Positions 33,516-40,863 of a stretch of DNA of 64,000 nucleotides are shown piece by piece; positions within the stretch are counted from its first letter, which is position 1; each line of letters begins with the position of its first letter. This DNA is from Oerskovia turbata. Its GTDB lineage: Bacteria; Actinomycetota; Actinomycetes; Actinomycetales; Cellulomonadaceae. The translations under genes and the position numbers were made by a program. The stretch is from assembly GCF_000718325.1 (NCBI RefSeq), contig NZ_JOFV01000011.1, forward strand, positions 70,072-134,071. Direction: 5' to 3'. The notes below the pieces were generated by a model. The model searched no databases. It was not told the DNA's origin and saw nothing but the letters and a program-made list of their open reading frames with translations.

Positions 33516-36155
33516 ATGCCGGTAGTGAGCACGTCCCCCGGCAGACTGCACGGCGCTCCGCGCCCACCTCACCTCGAGCTCGTGCGGGAACGGCTCGTCG
33601 ACCGGCTCGACGCCGACGCGGCCCTGCGAGTCGTCCGAGGCCCGTCAGGGGGTGGGAAGACCTCGCTCCTCGCGGAGTGGGCCCGACGGCGGGGCGCGGA
33701 AGGGGTCTGGATCGCGACCGCACCCGGCACGACCCGGACCGAGCTCTGGCGCACCCTCGCTCGTCGGGCCACCCAGTCCGGGCTGCTGCGCTCGGAGACG
33801 ACGACCGGCCTCGACGAGCTGTCGACCCGCGCCCTGACCGTACGGCTGGCCGAGGCGTTCCTCACGGTCCGGGGCGAGGTTCTCGTCGTCGTCGACGACT
33901 ACCAGAACGTCCGGGACGAGGAGGTCCACGAGGACGTCCTCGCGCTGCTGCGCGCCTGCCCGAACCTGTCGGTCGCGCTCGCCACGACCACGTGCTCGAT
34001 GCTCGAGGCGCCCGTCGTCGGCCTCGAGATGAACCGGACGGTGATCACCGCCGACCAGCTCCCGCTCACCCTGGACGAGACCGCATGGATGCTGCGCCAG
34101 GTCGGGGCCGACCTCGACCCGGCGCAGACGCACGTGAGCACGGGCGGCCAGCCTCTCTACCTGCGGGTCGCGATGCTCGCCGCCGAGCTCGCCGGGTCCC
34201 ACGGCACGCCCGCCCACGTCCAGGTCGCGGCCGAGCTGCTGCGTGCAGCGGTCGACAAGCAGCTCCAGGGGCACACGCAGCACCGGCTCGAGCAGTTCCT
34301 CACGCGGTGCGTCGTCCCCGACACCCTCACCGGGGACCTCGCGGTAGCGCTCACCCTCGACCCGGACGCTCCAGAGCTCCTGTCCGACCTCGAGGCGCGT
34401 GGCCTCGGCACGTGGGAGCGGCGACCTACGGGACGCGTCTTCGTGCTCTTCCCGGTCGTGCGATCCCTGCTCCTGGAGACGTTCCGGCTCGAGGACCCCG
34501 AGGCGTCCCGCGTGGTCGAGGCGGCGGCCGCCCGGTGGTACCTCCAGCACGGCTACCCCGTCGAGGCCGTCCGTCACGCGGTGGCGGCAGGCGACCTCGC
34601 GATCGCCTCCGCCGCGGTGTCGCGCTACTGGACCCGGGTCTTCGAGGAGCGCACGCTGGCGAGCCTCGACGTCCTGCGGGCGGTCCCGGTCGCCGAGCTG
34701 CGCCCCTGGCCCCTGCTCGCGGGTGCGCTCGCCCGTCACTACGACGCCGTCCCCGGCGGACGGGACGAGGCGATCGAGCTCTACCACGCAGCACTGGCCG
34801 GGCTGCGTGTCGCGCCGCGCCCCGCGACCCCGAGCGAGCGCGTGGTGCTCGAGGTCCTCGAGAGCCTCGCGCTGCGGGCGACCGGATCGGCCGAGCGGGC
34901 GCTCTACCCGGCGCGCCGCGCAGGCCGCATGCTGAACGAGCTCCGGGTCACCGAGCGTCGCTCCATGGCACGCGACCTGCCTCTGCTGCGCACCGAGATC
35001 GCACGGTCGTTGTTTCGCGGCGGTGCCGAGCACGAGGCCCTCGCGATCCTGGAGGACCTCGGTGACCCACCGGGCGAGTCCCCCGGTGAGGCGACCGCGC
35101 CGCACGGTCTCGCGCTCCGTGCGCTCGCCCACGCCGTGCACGGCAACATGCCCGAGGCGCGCCGGGACCTTGCCGCGGCCGAGGCGTCCCATCACGACGA
35201 GCGTTCCTCGCCGCGCAGCCAGGACCTGTACCACCTGGCGCACGCGCTCGTGCGCATCGAACGGTTCGACGCGCGCGGCGCGCAGGCCCACCTGGACGCC
35301 GTGCGGCCCTACCTCTCCACGCTCGAGTCTCGACCGCAGTTCGCGCTGGCCCAGGCCTCGGTCGACCTCCTGGCGTTCGAGCCGGCGCTGGGCGCCGAGC
35401 GGCTGCGCCGGTACATCGAGTCCGAGCGGGGCAGGCAACGGATCTCCGTGCGGGACACCGACCAGCTCGGCTACGCCGCCGGCCTGCTCGACCTCGCCCG
35501 TGGCCGGCTCGGGGCGGTCCACGCGACCCTGCGAGGCGCGTCCTCGTCGTCGGCGACCGCTCCCCTCCTGCGCGCCCACCTCGCGCTGCTCACCGAGTCC
35601 TGGCAGGTCGCACGGGACGTCCTGGTCGAACACACCCCACCGGTCGACGCGTCGCCGCGCCTGAGGGTCGCCCACTCCCTGCTCCTCGCAGCGGCGCTCG
35701 TCAACGGCTCCGACGAGTCGCACGCCTGCGACGCGCTGGGCAAGTTCGCGGCCGTCGCCGACGACCGTCAGCTGCTCTTCGCCCTCACGCTCCCCCCGCG
35801 ACGAGAGCTCCTCGCGCTCGTCGACCTGGCCGCGCGCAGCAAGGACCGGACGGCGCAACGGGTCCTCGCGGCGGCGGGTCCCGTCCCCGAGAGGTTCGCA
35901 GCGATGGTGGGCTTCCCGCAGGCCCTGACGGACCGCGAGATCGTGGTGCTCGACAGCCTGCGACGGCACGCGACCGCGGTCGAGATCTCGTTGAGCCTGA
36001 CCGTCTCGGTCAACACCGTCAAGAGCCAGCTCCGGTCGGTCTACCGCAAGCTCGGCGTGCGCCGCCGGGAGGACGCTCTCGCGAAGGGGATCGACCTGGG
36101 GCTCATCGTGGCCGACCACGTCGACCCGGCGTCCGCACGGCACGAGCGGTGGTGA
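33516..36155 (+). CDS. LuxR-family STAND ATPase regulator (MalT/LAL type)
   Basis: 879 residues. Residues 35-300: AAA-type NTPase with Walker A GPSGGGKTSLL and Walker B VLVVVDDYQ. Middle part: helical TPR-like repeats (about 380-780). C-terminus: LuxR helix-turn-helix LTDREIVVLDSLRRHATAVEISL with VSVNTVKSQLRSVYRKL. Such large ATP-dependent activators respond to an inducer bound to the helical repeats. AGGAGG five bases before the ATG fixes the start. It lies at the border of the flagellar cluster; control of motility is a positional inference, with sugar metabolism the main alternative. Confidence 0.9.
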   Translation: MPVVSTSPGRLHGAPRPPHLELVRERLVDRLDADAALRVVRGPSGGGKTSLLAEWARRRGAEGVWIATAPGTTRTELWRTLARRATQSGLLRSETTTGLDELSTRALTVRLAEAFLTVRGEVLVVVDDYQNVRDEEVHEDVLALLRACPNLSVALATTTCSMLEAPVVGLEMNRTVITADQLPLTLDETAWMLRQVGADLDPAQTHVSTGGQPLYLRVAMLAAELAGSHGTPAHVQVAAELLRAAVDKQLQGHTQHRLEQFLTRCVVPDTLTGDLAVALTLDPDAPELLSDLEARGLGTWERRPTGRVFVLFPVVRSLLLETFRLEDPEASRVVEAAAARWYLQHGYPVEAVRHAVAAGDLAIASAAVSRYWTRVFEERTLASLDVLRAVPVAELRPWPLLAGALARHYDAVPGGRDEAIELYHAALAGLRVAPRPATPSERVVLEVLESLALRATGSAERALYPARRAGRMLNELRVTERRSMARDLPLLRTEIARSLFRGGAEHEALAILEDLGDPPGESPGEATAPHGLALRALAHAVHGNMPEARRDLAAAEASHHDERSSPRSQDLYHLAHALVRIERFDARGAQAHLDAVRPYLSTLESRPQFALAQASVDLLAFEPALGAERLRRYIESERGRQRISVRDTDQLGYAAGLLDLARGRLGAVHATLRGASSSSATAPLLRAHLALLTESWQVARDVLVEHTPPVDASPRLRVAHSLLLAAALVNGSDESHACDALGKFAAVADDRQLLFALTLPPRRELLALVDLAARSKDRTAQRVLAAAGPVPERFAAMVGFPQALTDREIVVLDSLRRHATAVEISLSLTVSVNTVKSQLRSVYRKLGVRRREDALAKGIDLGLIVADHVDPASARHERW

Positions 36156-36177
36156 CGTCCGGCCACCACGTCGTGCG

Positions 36178-36777
36178 TCACACGAGGTCGTCGACGATCC
36201 TGGCCGAGGTCCTGGTCCGTTCGTGCGACTCGGCGTCGTCGATCTGCCGGCCCGCCGCGACCAGTGCCGCGCGGCGGAGCCACGAGAAGACGACCAGGAC
36301 GGGATAGGTGTCCTCGCCGACGTACACGCGGCGGCGCCAGGACGCCCAGGAGACGACGCGGGCCAGCACGGGGACCGGGTCGTCGAGCTCGCTGGCCCGG
36401 TGCGCGACGTTCTCCCAACCGTGCTGGGCGTCGCTCATGAGCTTGGCGCCCTCGCGGCCCAGCGGACGAGCGAGCGCGGCAAGACCGATGTCCTCCCGGA
36501 TCTCGGTGGCCTCGGTCGGCACGAGGTCCAGCCCGTCGCGGTAGGTCCCGAACGTCGCGGGGTTCACGTGGCGCCACGGATCTTCGTCCGGCAACGAGTC
36601 GAGGAGGTCGGTGAGGGTTCCCGCGAGGAGGGTCACGGCTCGCAGCCGTTGCCCTCGGGCCTGTTCCCGCATGGCCTCGAGATCGGCGACGCGGTCGTAG
36701 GGATCGATCAGGGGCTCGACGAGCCCGACGGCCCAGGCCGCCCACGTGGTGTCGTCCCACGGCGCCGAGGTCGTCAT
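36178..36777 (-). CDS. Conserved-looking protein of unknown function
   Basis: 199 residues from ATG 36777. Entirely helical by appearance, Trp-rich (TWAAWAVGL, DPWRHVNPATFGTYRD, VVSWASWRRRVYVG), with one hydrophobic helix (VLVVFSWLRRAALVAAG) that is probably buried rather than membrane-spanning. No recognised motif. Its last codon is 22 bases from the LuxR-type gene's stop (convergent). The longer frame to 37086 lacks a ribosome site. The 383-base gap 36778-37160 upstream contains no gene; it holds GTGAA-rich imperfect repeats (around 37032-37130) and should carry two divergent promoters. Confidence 0.65.
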   Translation of the reverse strand: MTTSAPWDDTTWAAWAVGLVEPLIDPYDRVADLEAMREQARGQRLRAVTLLAGTLTDLLDSLPDEDPWRHVNPATFGTYRDGLDLVPTEATEIREDIGLAALARPLGREGAKLMSDAQHGWENVAHRASELDDPVPVLARVVSWASWRRRVYVGEDTYPVLVVFSWLRRAALVAAGRQIDDAESHERTRTSARIVDDLV

Positions 36778-37160
36778 CGCGGGATCGCCTCGGCGCGTCG
36801 TCGTCGGCCCGCAGCGGCAGCAGGCGTGCCTGACGAGAACGAGACGCACGGGCGAGCGCCCTGGCCTCGACTCGTCGCCGACAACGGTGCGCAGGTCCTG
36901 CCGCCCATGCTCCACCTCCTGCTCGTCTGCGTGTCCGCGCCCAGGTCGGCGAGCCATCGCCGACGCGGAAGTGTATCCATCCCCGGTGCCGGTGCAGAAG
37001 GGGCGAACGACATGAACCGCCGCCCGTCCGGGTGAATTCCCGGGCTCGGGCCGCGGCAACTCCCAGCATGGCACCACCCATAGCACCAGCGAGGGTGAAC
37101 TCCGGTGTGAAAACCGTGTTCAGACGTGAAAGTAGTGCGAAGCGGCCGCATGCTGATGGC

Positions 37161-38120
37161 ATGAACGTGCGGCCCCCCTCCGGCACGTGCCCGGATCGGG
37201 CACGCGAAGCGCGCTCCCTGCGTGTCGCGGAGGAGCCGAACCTCGACGACGACCACGACGCGCCCGCAGACGCGGTCCGCTCGGAGGTCGCGCGCATCGT
37301 CGCGCTCGGCGACGACGCCCGCTACGGCGTCGAGGTCTCCACCTTCATCGCAGGCCACCGCGACCACTGGCGACGCATCGCCGCCCGGCTGTGCCGCACG
37401 AACTCGGTGCAGCCCGCCCAGTACCTCGAGGACGTCGAGTCGATCGTCGTGGAGACCGTCTGGGAGATGCTCGAGAGGTCGCGGCAGGACCCGGCCTACC
37501 TGGCCGGCATGCGCTCGTTCCTCGCCATCGTCGTCTACACCGCACGCCCGAGGGTGCGTTCGTTCGTCGACCACGCGACGGCTCCCGCGTCGGGCATGGT
37601 CGCAGCCCAGCGACGCCGACGCGAGCTCGCGCGCACACGTGCCGAGCTCGCGGCCCTGCGCGGCACGGTGCCGACCGTGCGGGAGGCCGTGCAGGCGACC
37701 AACGACCGGCTCGCCGCACACCGATCCGACGTCGTGCGGCAGGGGATGGTCGTCACCGAGGCCGACGAGCTCGTGCTGTCCGGCGCGCTGTCGTTCGACG
37801 AGGCGCTCGACTCCCCCGGTCTCGTCCAGGACGAGCTCGACTGCGTGCTGCACCCGGCCGAGGCGCCCACCCTGGTGCGCTCGGTCGTCGACGCGGCGCG
37901 GGCGGAGAGCTCGACGCGCGGCAAGGTGGCCGCCCTGTGGATGGCCGAGGCGTACGACGGCGGCGGGCCCCTCCCGGGGCAGGACACGGTCGTGTGGATC
38001 TCCCGGACGCTCGGACTGCCCCGCCGGAGCACCGTCGCGCACATCGACCGGGTCCGCGAGCTCGCCGCCGCACGGCTGCGGGCGATGGGCATCGGCGCCG
38101 ACCTCCTGGAGTCGGCGTGA
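37161..38120 (+). CDS. Divergent sigma-70-like factor
   Basis: 319 residues. Three parts resemble sigma-70 regions: an RNAP-core-binding-like helical block (about 50-140, RDHWRRIAARLCRT to FLAIVVYTARPRVRSFVD), a region 3-like segment (RRRELARTRAELAALRGTVP then REAVQATNDRLAAHRSD and RQGMVV), and a C-terminal helix-turn-helix-like block (ISRTLGLPRRSTVAHIDRVR). The similarity is remote, so promoter recognition is unproven. The same strand continues with a membrane protein gene 153 bases later. It could serve the neighbouring flagellar genes, because no FliA is in the window. Confidence 0.6.
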   Translation: MNVRPPSGTCPDRAREARSLRVAEEPNLDDDHDAPADAVRSEVARIVALGDDARYGVEVSTFIAGHRDHWRRIAARLCRTNSVQPAQYLEDVESIVVETVWEMLERSRQDPAYLAGMRSFLAIVVYTARPRVRSFVDHATAPASGMVAAQRRRRELARTRAELAALRGTVPTVREAVQATNDRLAAHRSDVVRQGMVVTEADELVLSGALSFDEALDSPGLVQDELDCVLHPAEAPTLVRSVVDAARAESSTRGKVAALWMAEAYDGGGPLPGQDTVVWISRTLGLPRRSTVAHIDRVRELAAARLRAMGIGADLLESA

Positions 38121-38273
38121 ACGCGAACCCCCGCCCGGACGTCTCGCCGCAGGGCTCGGCCACGTCGCTCGTCGGCGCGACGACCCCAGACCGGCGTGCC
38201 CTCGCTCTGCCGCACCACCGCCGCGACGACGGCCGTACCAGCCTGCGCACCCGTGGGCAGGGGAGAACGCTGC

Positions 38274-39623
38274 ATGTCTGACGCACGTCCTGCGCACGGC
38301 CCCCTCGGGGTCGACGCCCTGTCCGGCCTCGCCGCGCTGCCCGCCGGCGCCCGCGACCGTGCCCTCGCGGAGTTCTGGGCCTCTCGCGCCGGCGAGCTCG
38401 CCCGCGAAGCACGGCGCGTCGTGCGGGCCCACCTGGTGGCTCCGGCCGACCGCTCGGCCGCGCTCGACGCCGTGACGACGGCCCAGCAGGCGCTGCTGCG
38501 CGACATCGCGGCGGGGCGCCGGAGCATCGATCCCTGCAGCTGGGTCGCTACCGTGCGCGCCGAGTCGGCACGGGCCGTCCTCCGGTGGGCTGCCCAGGGC
38601 GTCGTCGCCGTGGCCCCGTACCGGCAGCGTCTCGCAGCACAGCGTGCGAACCTGCTCGCGGTGCGCGAGACGGCCGCTGCCGACGTCCCTCCTGCTGCGC
38701 CCCCTCGTGCGAGCCCTCGTGTGAGCCCTCGACCGGCCGTGGTCACCGTCGGTTCGCCCGCGGCGACTCCGGTCCCGAAGATCCCGGTCGAGCTCGCGGC
38801 CCACGGGCGCGCCGGGGCGGCGGGCACGCCCCGGCACGCCCGTGGCAGGGCCGGGACCGTCCTGGGGCACGGCATGTCGCCCCGCACGTCGCTGCGATGG
38901 AGTGCGGCGGCGCTCCTGTCGACCGTGACGATCGTGGTCGGCGCGGCGGTCGCCCCCGCCGAGGAACGTCCGGCCGACGGCACGACCACGTCGAACGTGA
39001 CGTTCGTCGACCGGCTCACGATGCCCATCGTCGGCTTGTGGGACAACCTCGTGGGGAACGGCAAGGACAAGGCCCCCGACGTCGTCGTGCCGGTGCCCGT
39101 CGCTTCCCCCACGACCCCGCCTCCCGCCGTGCAGCAGGCACCGGTTCCGACGGTCCCCCAACCACCCGTCGCGCCCGCTGTGCCCGCTGTGCCCGTCCCG
39201 GGCTCCGGGACCGGAGCCGCGCAGGTGCCCCAGGAGGGCGGCCGACCCGGTAACGGCAACGGCAACGACAACGACTGGTGCGACCACGACGGCCTCGGGC
39301 GCGGAGGGTGGTACGAGCGCGACGACCGGCACGAGGACCGGCACAAGGACCGGGACGACGACCGCCGCGGCGACCGGGACGACGACCGGCGTGGTGACCA
39401 GCACGGGTGCACCGAGCAGCGGGGCCAGGGGCGTGGCGACCGCGACCGGGACGACGACGGAGACCGGGACCGGGACCGGGACCGTGACCGTGACCGTGAC
39501 CGTGACCGTGACGACGACCGTCGCAGCAGCCACCGCACCGACCGGTCGGACAGGTCGCTCGGCCGGGGCCGGAGCACCAGCGAGCGTCGGCACGGCCCAG
39601 CGGTCTCGGTCCCGCACCCCTAG
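38274..39623 (+). CDS. Single-pass membrane protein with (Asp-Arg)n tail
   Basis: 449 residues. N-terminal helical domain (1-125) with a faint resemblance to the core block of the preceding sigma-like protein; Pro/Ala linker; one transmembrane helix (about 205-225, WSAAALLSTVTIVVGAAVA); then a Pro/Val-rich extracytoplasmic stretch (QQAPVPTVPQPPVAPAVPAV) and about 110 residues almost wholly Asp, Arg, His and Gly, including DRDRDR runs. GGGAGA precedes the ATG. The layout (cytoplasmic helical domain, one helix, exposed tail) resembles anti-sigma or signal-coupling proteins; that is inference. The tail may bind metal or wall polymers. Confidence 0.7.
   Translation: MSDARPAHGPLGVDALSGLAALPAGARDRALAEFWASRAGELAREARRVVRAHLVAPADRSAALDAVTTAQQALLRDIAAGRRSIDPCSWVATVRAESARAVLRWAAQGVVAVAPYRQRLAAQRANLLAVRETAAADVPPAAPPRASPRVSPRPAVVTVGSPAATPVPKIPVELAAHGRAGAAGTPRHARGRAGTVLGHGMSPRTSLRWSAAALLSTVTIVVGAAVAPAEERPADGTTTSNVTFVDRLTMPIVGLWDNLVGNGKDKAPDVVVPVPVASPTTPPPAVQQAPVPTVPQPPVAPAVPAVPVPGSGTGAAQVPQEGGRPGNGNGNDNDWCDHDGLGRGGWYERDDRHEDRHKDRDDDRRGDRDDDRRGDQHGCTEQRGQGRGDRDRDDDGDRDRDRDRDRDRDRDRDDDRRSSHRTDRSDRSLGRGRSTSERRHGPAVSVPHP
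39462..39512. repeat. Hexanucleotide tandem repeat (GACCGG/GACCGT, 8.5 units)
   Basis: Three GACCGG units followed by five GACCGT units and a final GAC, encoding the alternating Asp-Arg run. Flanked by shorter related GACGAC/GACCGC units. Unit length six keeps the frame on expansion or contraction. Confidence 0.9.
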
Positions 39624-39718
39624 CGCGCACGTGCGCCCCGGCAGCGCAGCAGCCCGTCCCTCTCGCACGACTCCCGAGGGGCCCGGGGACCTGGGGACTG
39701 CGTCGCGTCGTCGAGGGC

Positions 39719-39955
39719 TCAGGATGCCGGACGCAGCGTGAGCAGGGCACGCACCTCGTCGGCGGTCGCCTCGGTCGCGACGGCTGCACGGTTGCCCTCG
39801 GCGACCTGGTCGACGATCTCGGCCCGGTGGATCCGCACGTCGCGCGGCGCCTCGATCCCGATCCGCACCCCGTCGCGTCCCGCGGAGACCACCGTCAGGA
39901 CGATGTCCTCGCCGACGAGGATCCGTTCGCCCACCTTGCGCCCCAGCACCAGCAT
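39719..39955 (-). CDS. csrA: Carbon storage regulator CsrA (translational regulator)
   Basis: 78 residues. MLVLGRKVGERILVGEDIVL, VRIGIEAPRDVRIHRAEI: the full CsrA core including the GxxV/R residues that bind GGA-containing RNA loops. In Gram-positive bacteria CsrA restrains flagellin translation and is titrated by FliW; no fliW is seen here. AGGAGG before the ATG sits in the loop of a small hairpin, hinting at autoregulation. The C-terminus has about 25 extra residues. Last gene of the flagellar cluster, 68 bases beyond the FlhF-like gene. Confidence 0.95.
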   Translation of the reverse strand: MLVLGRKVGERILVGEDIVLTVVSAGRDGVRIGIEAPRDVRIHRAEIVDQVAEGNRAAVATEATADEVRALLTLRPAS

Positions 39956-39957
39956 CG

Positions 39958-39972
39958 ACGTCCTCCTGACGT
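39958..39972 (-). promoter_or_regulatory. Putative CsrA-binding hairpin over the csrA ribosome site
   Basis: On the minus strand ACGTC-AGGAG-GACGT forms a five-base stem with the Shine-Dalgarno AGGAG as loop, three bases before the ATG. AGGA in a hairpin loop overlapping the ribosome site is the classic CsrA target. A second GTC-AGGAC-GAC element lies at 39981-39991, again with AGGA in the loop. Confidence 0.6.
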
Positions 39973-40002
39973 TCGTGAATGTCGTCCTGACCTTCCGGTG
40001 CA

Positions 40003-40010
40003 CCTATGCG
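40003..40010 (-). promoter_or_regulatory. GCATAGG element upstream of csrA
   Basis: CGCATAGG on the minus strand, 47 bases before csrA. One of four near-identical octamers found only before minus-strand flagellar genes (others at 42958, 48434, 61420). Confidence 0.35.
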
Positions 40011-40023
40011 CGCCGGGCGTCCG

Positions 40024-40863
40024 TCAGCCCGCGTCCCACCCCTCGGGCAGCCCGAGGAGCTGGACGGTCTCGGGGGTCCGGGTCAGCGACCGCCCCACGA
40101 CCACCATGGCATGCACGTGCACGACCCCGCGCAGCCCGTCGACCCAGGCGGCGGTGTCCGCGTGCTTGCGCGAGGCGTCGACCACGACCCACACCTGCTC
40201 GGGTCCGAGGTCGTCGAGGATCCGGAGCCCGTCGGCGAGGTCGGTCGAGACGCCGACCGCGACCACGGTCGACGTACCGGCGTGCACGCCGCGGGCCCTC
40301 GCCTCTGTCGCGCTGCGAGGGTCGCCGACCCGGGGGGCGTCGACGTCGAGCGCCTGCCCTGCCGACGCCGTGAGGAGACCGAGGCGACCGTGCATGGCGC
40401 GCGCGACGGCCACGGCGTCGTCGCCCAGGCCGACGAGCGCGACGAGGTCGCCCGGGGCCGTCGACGGGCCCGTCTCCCTCGGCCCCCCAGAACGCTCGGG
40501 GAGGGCCGTCTCGGCGATCAGCTCGTCGAGCATCGCCGCGAAGTCGTCTCCCCCGGTCGACACCTCGAGGTCCTGGGACCTCGACGGCTCGAGCCGGTCG
40601 GCGTCGTCGGCGTCGTCGAGCAGGGCGGCGATCCCCGCCCGGCGCGCCGCCGGGAAGCGGACGGGGTGGTCGGGGACGGCGAACGTGGTCGGGGAGGAGA
40701 CCTCGATCACGGCCTCGTAGTGCTGCCGGCCGAAGAGTCCCTTGATGCCGCCCGTGATGACTCGCTCGGCCGACACGATCCGCACGTCCGGGCCGTGCGC
40801 GCGCCGGGCCTCGTCGAGGATGCCCTCGAGGGTGTCACCCGCGAGCAGCAAGCGCCGGGGCAT
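40024..40863 (-). CDS. FlhF-like protein lacking a P-loop
   Basis: 279 residues. The first 55 residues match the FlhF N-terminal domain (LLAGDTLEGILDEARRAHGP, RIVSAERVITGGIKGLFGRQ). Where FlhF has its GTPase P-loop, this protein reads LVALVGLGDDAVAVARAMHG, without GxxGxGKT, although a Rossmann-like alternation of strands and helices persists to the end. FlhF normally localises flagella through GTP-dependent dimerisation; this form cannot bind GTP that way. It overlaps flhA by 29 bases, the position flhF occupies in other bacteria. The start at 40863 lies inside flhA. Confidence 0.75.
   Translation of the reverse strand: MPRRLLLAGDTLEGILDEARRAHGPDVRIVSAERVITGGIKGLFGRQHYEAVIEVSSPTTFAVPDHPVRFPAARRAGIAALLDDADDADRLEPSRSQDLEVSTGGDDFAAMLDELIAETALPERSGGPRETGPSTAPGDLVALVGLGDDAVAVARAMHGRLGLLTASAGQALDVDAPRVGDPRSATEARARGVHAGTSTVVAVGVSTDLADGLRILDDLGPEQVWVVVDASRKHADTAAWVDGLRGVVHVHAMVVVGRSLTRTPETVQLLGLPEGWDAG

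Noticed and set aside
39462..39512. Phase-variable on/off switch
   Set aside because: Six-base units keep the reading frame, so only length variation is possible.
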